Shown here piece by piece: positions 60,340 through 64,000 of a stretch of DNA of 64,000 bases (positions are counted from its first letter, which is position 1; the number at the start of each line of letters is the position of its first letter). The position numbers and the translations under genes were made by a program. This DNA comes from Flavobacterium sp. LC2016-13. Lineage in GTDB: Bacteria > Bacteroidota > Bacteroidia > Flavobacteriales > Flavobacteriaceae. The notes beneath the pieces are model-generated. The model made no database searches, was not told where the DNA came from, and worked only from the letters and a program-made list of their open reading frames with translations. The DNA lies in NCBI RefSeq assembly GCF_009707955.1, contig NZ_WMDQ01000007.1, positions 248,001 through 312,000 on the forward strand. The letters are read 5' to 3'.

Positions 60340-62727
60340 ATGAGAAAAATTAAAAAAATCCTGTTGGTTTTAGTCGTTTTGATTGTCATTGTTGGTATAG
60401 GTTTATGTGCCTATATTTTTCATCTCAAACCCCGATATGAAGGAGAAGTACAATTAAAAAACCTTGAAAAAGAAACCACTGTTTATTTTGATGATTTTGG
60501 AGTGCCTCATATTTATGCCGATTCTGAAAAAGATGCGATGACGGCTTTGGGATATGTTCATGCGCAGGAAAGATTATGGCAAATGGAATTGCTTCGCAGA
60601 ATTGCACCGGGAAGATTATCAGAGATTTTCGGTTCGGTAGCGCTTAAAAATGATAAGTTTTTCTCCGGAATTGGTATCGAAGAAGCTTCGGCGAAAGCCA
60701 TTTCCAAATTAGATAAAAACAGCCCAAGTTATCAATTAACATTGGCATATTTAGACGGAATTAATCAGTATTTAGAAGAAGGTGTTACGCCAATTGAATT
60801 TACTTTGATTGGAGTAAAAAAAGAAAAATTCACCATAAAAGATGTCTATAATATTTTTGGTTATATGTCTTTCAGTTTTGCAATGGCTCAAAAAACAGAT
60901 CCTTTACTGACAGATATTCGCAATAAATATGGCACAGAATATTTGAAAGATTTAGGAATTGAAGGAGAATTTAATACCACAAGAATTAAAATTTCAAAAG
61001 ATAATATCGAAGAATATACTTCAATTGCAAAATCTGTTGCAGCATTGTTGGATAAATCGCCAATTCCGCCATTTGTGGGAAGTAATAGTTGGGTTGCCGG
61101 ACCAAACAAAACAAAAAGCGGAAAAGTTATTTTTGCAAATGATCCGCATATTGGGTTTTCGCAGCCGGCGACTTGGTACGAAGCGCATATTGTAACTCCA
61201 AACCATGAATTATACGGTTGTTATCTGGCCGGAACGCCATTTCCGTTATTGGCACACAATCGTGATTATGCTTATGGTTTAACAATGTTTGAAAATGATG
61301 ATATCGATTTTTATCAGGAAAAAAATAAAACAGGAGATTCAAATCAATACCAAACGCCAGCCGGTTTTGCAACTTACCAAACAATAAAGAAAACGATTAA
61401 AGTAAAAGATACTTCGGATGTTGTCCTGACGATTAAGTCAAGCCGACACGGACCAATTATGAATGATTTACTGGAACGTTTAGATCGTAAAAACCCAATT
61501 GCAATGTCGTGGATTTATACCCAACAACCTATTCAGATTCTTGATGCGGTTTATGGGCTTTCGCATGCCAAAAGCAAAGACGATTTTAAAAAAGCAGTAC
61601 AATTGGTTGCAGCACCGGGATTGAATGTAATGTATGGCGATGCAAAAGGAAATGTTGCATGGTGGGCAACGGGAACACTTTATAAACATAATAAAGGCGT
61701 GAATTCTCATTTTATTTTAGATGGTGCAAGCAGCAAAGATGATATTGCAGAATATTTAGATTTCTCGAAAAATCCATCGGCAGAAAATCCAAAATGGGGT
61801 TATGTATATTCAGCCAATAATCAGCCCGAAGCTATAGACGGTTATTTGTATCCGGGATATTATTTGCCGGAAGATCGTGCCAAAAGAATTTCAGGTTTAA
61901 TGGATGCAAAATCAGATTGGGATAAAGAAGCGATTAGTAAAATGATTTTTGATAATACTTCTACTGTGGCGCCGGAAGTAGTTGTAAATTTAATTTCAAA
62001 CCTAAAAAATAGTTCACTTTCAGCAGAAGAAAAACAAGCGATATCTACTTTAAAATCATGGAAAGGAACGCATAATTTAGAAGATGTTGCGCCAACGATT
62101 TACAACAAATGGGTTTATTTGTATTTGAAGAATACTTTTGAAGATGAAATGGGTTCAGATAATTTTAATTTGTTTCTGGGATTATCTTTAGGAAAACAAA
62201 TTATTGCGAGACAAATTGCCAATGAAAATTCAGTTTGGTGGGATAATATCAAAACAAAGAACAAAAAAGAAACCAGAAACGAAATCGTTTCAAAATCATT
62301 TCATACAGCAATTGCTGAACTTCAAAAACAATTAGGCAATTCAGTTTCAGATTGGACTTGGGGGAAAGTGCATACGGTTGAACACGAACATCCAATGGGA
62401 AAAGTTGCCGCATTGCGAAGACTATTCAACGTTGGTCCATTTGCTGATCCAGGATCAAATGAGGTAATTAATAATCAGTTTTTTGGTTATAACGAAGAAG
62501 GGAAATATTATGTAAAAGGCGGACCTTCAACCAGAAGAATAGTTGATTTTTCGGATATTGAAAACAGCTGGAGCATTTTACCAACCGGACAATCCGGAAA
62601 TCCGTTTAGCGAACATTACGACGATCAGGCCGAAATGTTTGTGGCCGGAAAATTCAGAAAAATGAAACTGAACAAAGAAGAGATTATAAAAACTTCAACA
62701 AAATTGGTTTTGAAACCTCATATTTAG
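60340..62727 (+). CDS. Penicillin acylase family (Ntn-hydrolase) enzyme
   Basis: A 795-residue exported or membrane-anchored precursor (MRKIKKILLVLVVLIVIVGI). The Ntn nucleophile is S248 in VGSNSWVAG, the residue exposed by autocatalytic cleavage; VIFANDPHIGF and LGYVHAQERLWQMELLRRIA are also family marks. Length suits a two-chain acylase. Members hydrolyse beta-lactam side chains, acyl-homoserine lactones or other amides; the substrate here is unknown. I start at the ATG at 60340; the earlier TTG (60334) adds two residues. A strong terminator follows. Confidence 0.88.
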   Translation: MRKIKKILLVLVVLIVIVGIGLCAYIFHLKPRYEGEVQLKNLEKETTVYFDDFGVPHIYADSEKDAMTALGYVHAQERLWQMELLRRIAPGRLSEIFGSVALKNDKFFSGIGIEEASAKAISKLDKNSPSYQLTLAYLDGINQYLEEGVTPIEFTLIGVKKEKFTIKDVYNIFGYMSFSFAMAQKTDPLLTDIRNKYGTEYLKDLGIEGEFNTTRIKISKDNIEEYTSIAKSVAALLDKSPIPPFVGSNSWVAGPNKTKSGKVIFANDPHIGFSQPATWYEAHIVTPNHELYGCYLAGTPFPLLAHNRDYAYGLTMFENDDIDFYQEKNKTGDSNQYQTPAGFATYQTIKKTIKVKDTSDVVLTIKSSRHGPIMNDLLERLDRKNPIAMSWIYTQQPIQILDAVYGLSHAKSKDDFKKAVQLVAAPGLNVMYGDAKGNVAWWATGTLYKHNKGVNSHFILDGASSKDDIAEYLDFSKNPSAENPKWGYVYSANNQPEAIDGYLYPGYYLPEDRAKRISGLMDAKSDWDKEAISKMIFDNTSTVAPEVVVNLISNLKNSSLSAEEKQAISTLKSWKGTHNLEDVAPTIYNKWVYLYLKNTFEDEMGSDNFNLFLGLSLGKQIIARQIANENSVWWDNIKTKNKKETRNEIVSKSFHTAIAELQKQLGNSVSDWTWGKVHTVEHEHPMGKVAALRRLFNVGPFADPGSNEVINNQFFGYNEEGKYYVKGGPSTRRIVDFSDIENSWSILPTGQSGNPFSEHYDDQAEMFVAGKFRKMKLNKEEIIKTSTKLVLKPHI

Positions 62728-62790
62728 GATAAAGCTAAAGTTCTTTTGCTAAATTAAAGTTTTACAATACTTTAATTTAGTTAGGCTATA

Positions 62791-62834
62791 AAAAAACCTT
62801 TATCAAATTGAAGTTTGATAAAGGTTTTTTTATT
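62791..62834. terminator. Terminator of the acylase gene (bidirectional)
   Basis: A perfect 17-bp stem AAAAAACCTTTATCAAA (62791-62807) with its complement (62814-62830), loop TTGAAG, and T-rich flank. It also serves the convergent small secreted gene. Confidence 0.85.
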
Positions 62835-62920
62835 TATAAAATTTCAGCAGAATAGTTGAGGTTTTTTTTAGTTCAAAGTCTAAAAACCTTTGAACCTCTG
62901 TATCTCTGAGCCTCTGAACC

Positions 62921-63367
62921 TTATTTAGCTAAATATTTCCCAGTAACAATATCTCTCGCATAAATATCGAGATTGTTAAGCAGGACTTTATTAGTTGTCA
63001 TTACGTTTGTAGTTTGGTAAGCAGGATCTTTTTCGTATGCTTTTAATAATGTCTCTAAGTCAACTTCATTATAAAAAGCAAACATATTATAAACAGCATC
63101 TCTAAAGTTTTTAAAATTGATGCTTTCTGTAATTTCCTTTGTTTTTTGTTCGTTCCATTTTTCCTTAAAACTTTTTTCGTTTATTTTAGTTAAGCAATAA
63201 TCAACGAAATATGTTTTGTAATTAGTTGCTTCAATAATTTTATTTACGATAATTGTATTTTGCTGCGTTGGCATTGGCACCGATGCAGAAGTTTGAGAAA
63301 TACAAACAGACGGAATAAACACAAATAAGGCTAAAACCAAAAAGGTATGCTTTTTTAAATTTTTCAT
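62921..63367 (-). CDS. Small secreted protein, function unknown
   Basis: A 148-residue exported protein. Its signal peptide (MKNLKKHTFLVLALFVFIPS) is followed by SVCISQTSAS. The mature part is mostly helical (YFVDYCLTKINEKSFKEKWN, YNMFAFYNEVDLETLLKAYE). It resembles small Bacteroidota proteins with a DUF2059-like helical core, but I cannot confirm this. It stands alone on the minus strand, convergent with the acylase. Confidence 0.6.
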   Translation of the reverse strand: MKNLKKHTFLVLALFVFIPSVCISQTSASVPMPTQQNTIIVNKIIEATNYKTYFVDYCLTKINEKSFKEKWNEQKTKEITESINFKNFRDAVYNMFAFYNEVDLETLLKAYEKDPAYQTTNVMTTNKVLLNNLDIYARDIVTGKYLAK

Positions 63368-63506
63368 AGGTTATTTCAAATTGCTTACAACAATTAGTGT
63401 TGCAAATGGATTGATTTAGGACTTTAAGGTCATTTTTTTGGGCACGGCTAAAATAGTTTTTTTGTTCTAAATATTCAATTGAAAAATGACATTTAAATAA
63501 AAAAAT

Positions 63507-63541
63507 CCGATTGTACAGATTTTAATAAATGTACAACCGGA
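63507..63541. repeat. Inverted repeat between the last two genes
   Basis: CCGATTGTACA and TGTACAACCGG are complementary over 11 bases with one mismatch, spacer about 12 bases. It lies downstream of the last gene on the minus strand and may be a terminator or operator. Confidence 0.45.
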
Positions 63542-63590
63542 AGTTTATAGGATAACAATTACGCATCGTTATAATGTTGTAGTTTCAAGT

Positions 63591-64000
63591 TTATTTTCTT
63601 GAGCTTCGCATTGCTTTTACGACTTTTAGATTTTCATCTTTAGAAAACTTTTCATATTCAGGCGTGTTCAATCCGTAAAGCGCAATTTTTCCGTTTTCAT
63701 CGTTATGAATACCCCAGCCGTAGCGTTTCGTTAAAGGCGAAGCTCGTAAACAAGCTTGTCCTTTCGAGAAAAATTGTTCTTTGGCTTCTTTATATTCTGA
63801 TTTAGTCAAATCATTTTTGTCTGCAAATACCTGAAATAAAACTTCATCAGATGAATATTTATAAGGATTTTTGCTGATCATTTCAAACTCAATATTAGCA
63901 ACTGTTTTATTTTCGCCTTTCATTGGCGGAATTTCTCCACGCGTTGCAGGACTATCTTCTGCAGCTTCAATAAAAGTATTTTGATAATTTGTCGTATGAA
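63591..64000 (-). CDS. DUF6157 family protein (partial, N-terminus outside window)
   Basis: The frame is open to the window edge: residues reading HTTNYQNTFIEAAEDSPATR then GEIPPMKGENKTVANIEFEM precede the internal Met at 63923. The C-terminal part (MISKNPYKYSSDEVLFQVFA, FFSKGQACLRASPLTKRYGW, VKAMRSSRK) is typical of DUF6157 proteins, which start near HTTNY. About 136 residues are visible; one or a few N-terminal codons are missing. Cytoplasmic, function unknown. Confidence 0.75.
   Translation of the reverse strand, partial: HTTNYQNTFIEAAEDSPATRGEIPPMKGENKTVANIEFEMISKNPYKYSSDEVLFQVFADKNDLTKSEYKEAKEQFFSKGQACLRASPLTKRYGWGIHNDENGKIALYGLNTPEYEKFSKDENLKVVKAMRSSRK

Noticed and set aside
1..64000. 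CRISPR arrays, tRNA or rRNA genes, insertion sequences
   Set aside because: No regularly spaced direct repeats, no tRNA-like TTCGAATC cloverleaf segments and no transposase or integrase genes were seen. The repeats present are palindromic intergenic elements.

Overview
This window looks like chromosomal DNA of a Flavobacterium-type member of the Bacteroidota. Base composition is AT-rich. Several promoters carry the Bacteroidota -7 box TAnnTTTG. There is a type IX secretion sorting tail, TonB receptors with carboxypeptidase-regulatory N-termini, and a family-typical aromatic amino-acid operon ending in a DAHP synthase/chorismate mutase fusion. I see no rRNA, tRNA, CRISPR, prophage or transposase gene. 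Almost everything is housekeeping or envelope biology, with many dispersed palindromic repeats between genes.

Layout. 1-8439 is a probable phosphate-response locus: a tiny sorting-tail protein, a beta-helix lipoprotein and a TonB receptor (minus strand), divergent from a PhoB-like regulator, a PhoR-like kinase and a phosphate-type (OprO/P) porin (plus strand). The lipoprotein, receptor and porin promoters each carry three TAAC-like repeats at exactly 11-bp spacing, the geometry expected for PhoB, so they probably form one regulon. 8442-13761 holds a glycosyltransferase, a Lys/Ala-rich secreted protein and a large outer-membrane protein of unknown function. 13933-18342 is a tandem pair of membrane-bound AraC regulators upstream of a TonB-type outer-membrane protein. 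18418-29159 mixes aspartate kinase, GNAT, fructose-bisphosphatase, TerB-like, HupE/UreJ-like, dCMP deaminase, S41 protease, small envelope proteins, MarC, DUF3109 and NrdB. NrdA follows, then two small orphan genes and a DUF1800/DUF1501 pair.

35500-39838 is the phenylalanine/tyrosine operon (prephenate dehydratase, aminotransferase, prephenate dehydrogenase, DAHP synthase/chorismate mutase). It is preceded by a 26-residue Phe/Tyr-rich leader peptide, a terminator hairpin and a competing antiterminator pairing, which together make a complete-looking translational attenuator. 40058-53972 holds a VIT/vWA/plug-like/DUF2135 surface protein, rsgA, dtd, three tandem DUF3857 transglutaminase-like proteins (two without catalytic Cys and His), a MazG-like enzyme, aroA and queA. 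54312 to the end holds kynureninase, a glycine-zipper lipoprotein, an unusual nitronate-monooxygenase-like protein, an AsmA-like protein, a penicillin acylase family enzyme and two small genes, the last running off the window.

The most notable signals are the triple 11-bp repeat promoters, the Phe attenuator, a tandem duplication of a structured repeat together with a gene 3' end (58371-58690), a fold-back repeat that invades the start of aroA, and several palindromic repeat families.
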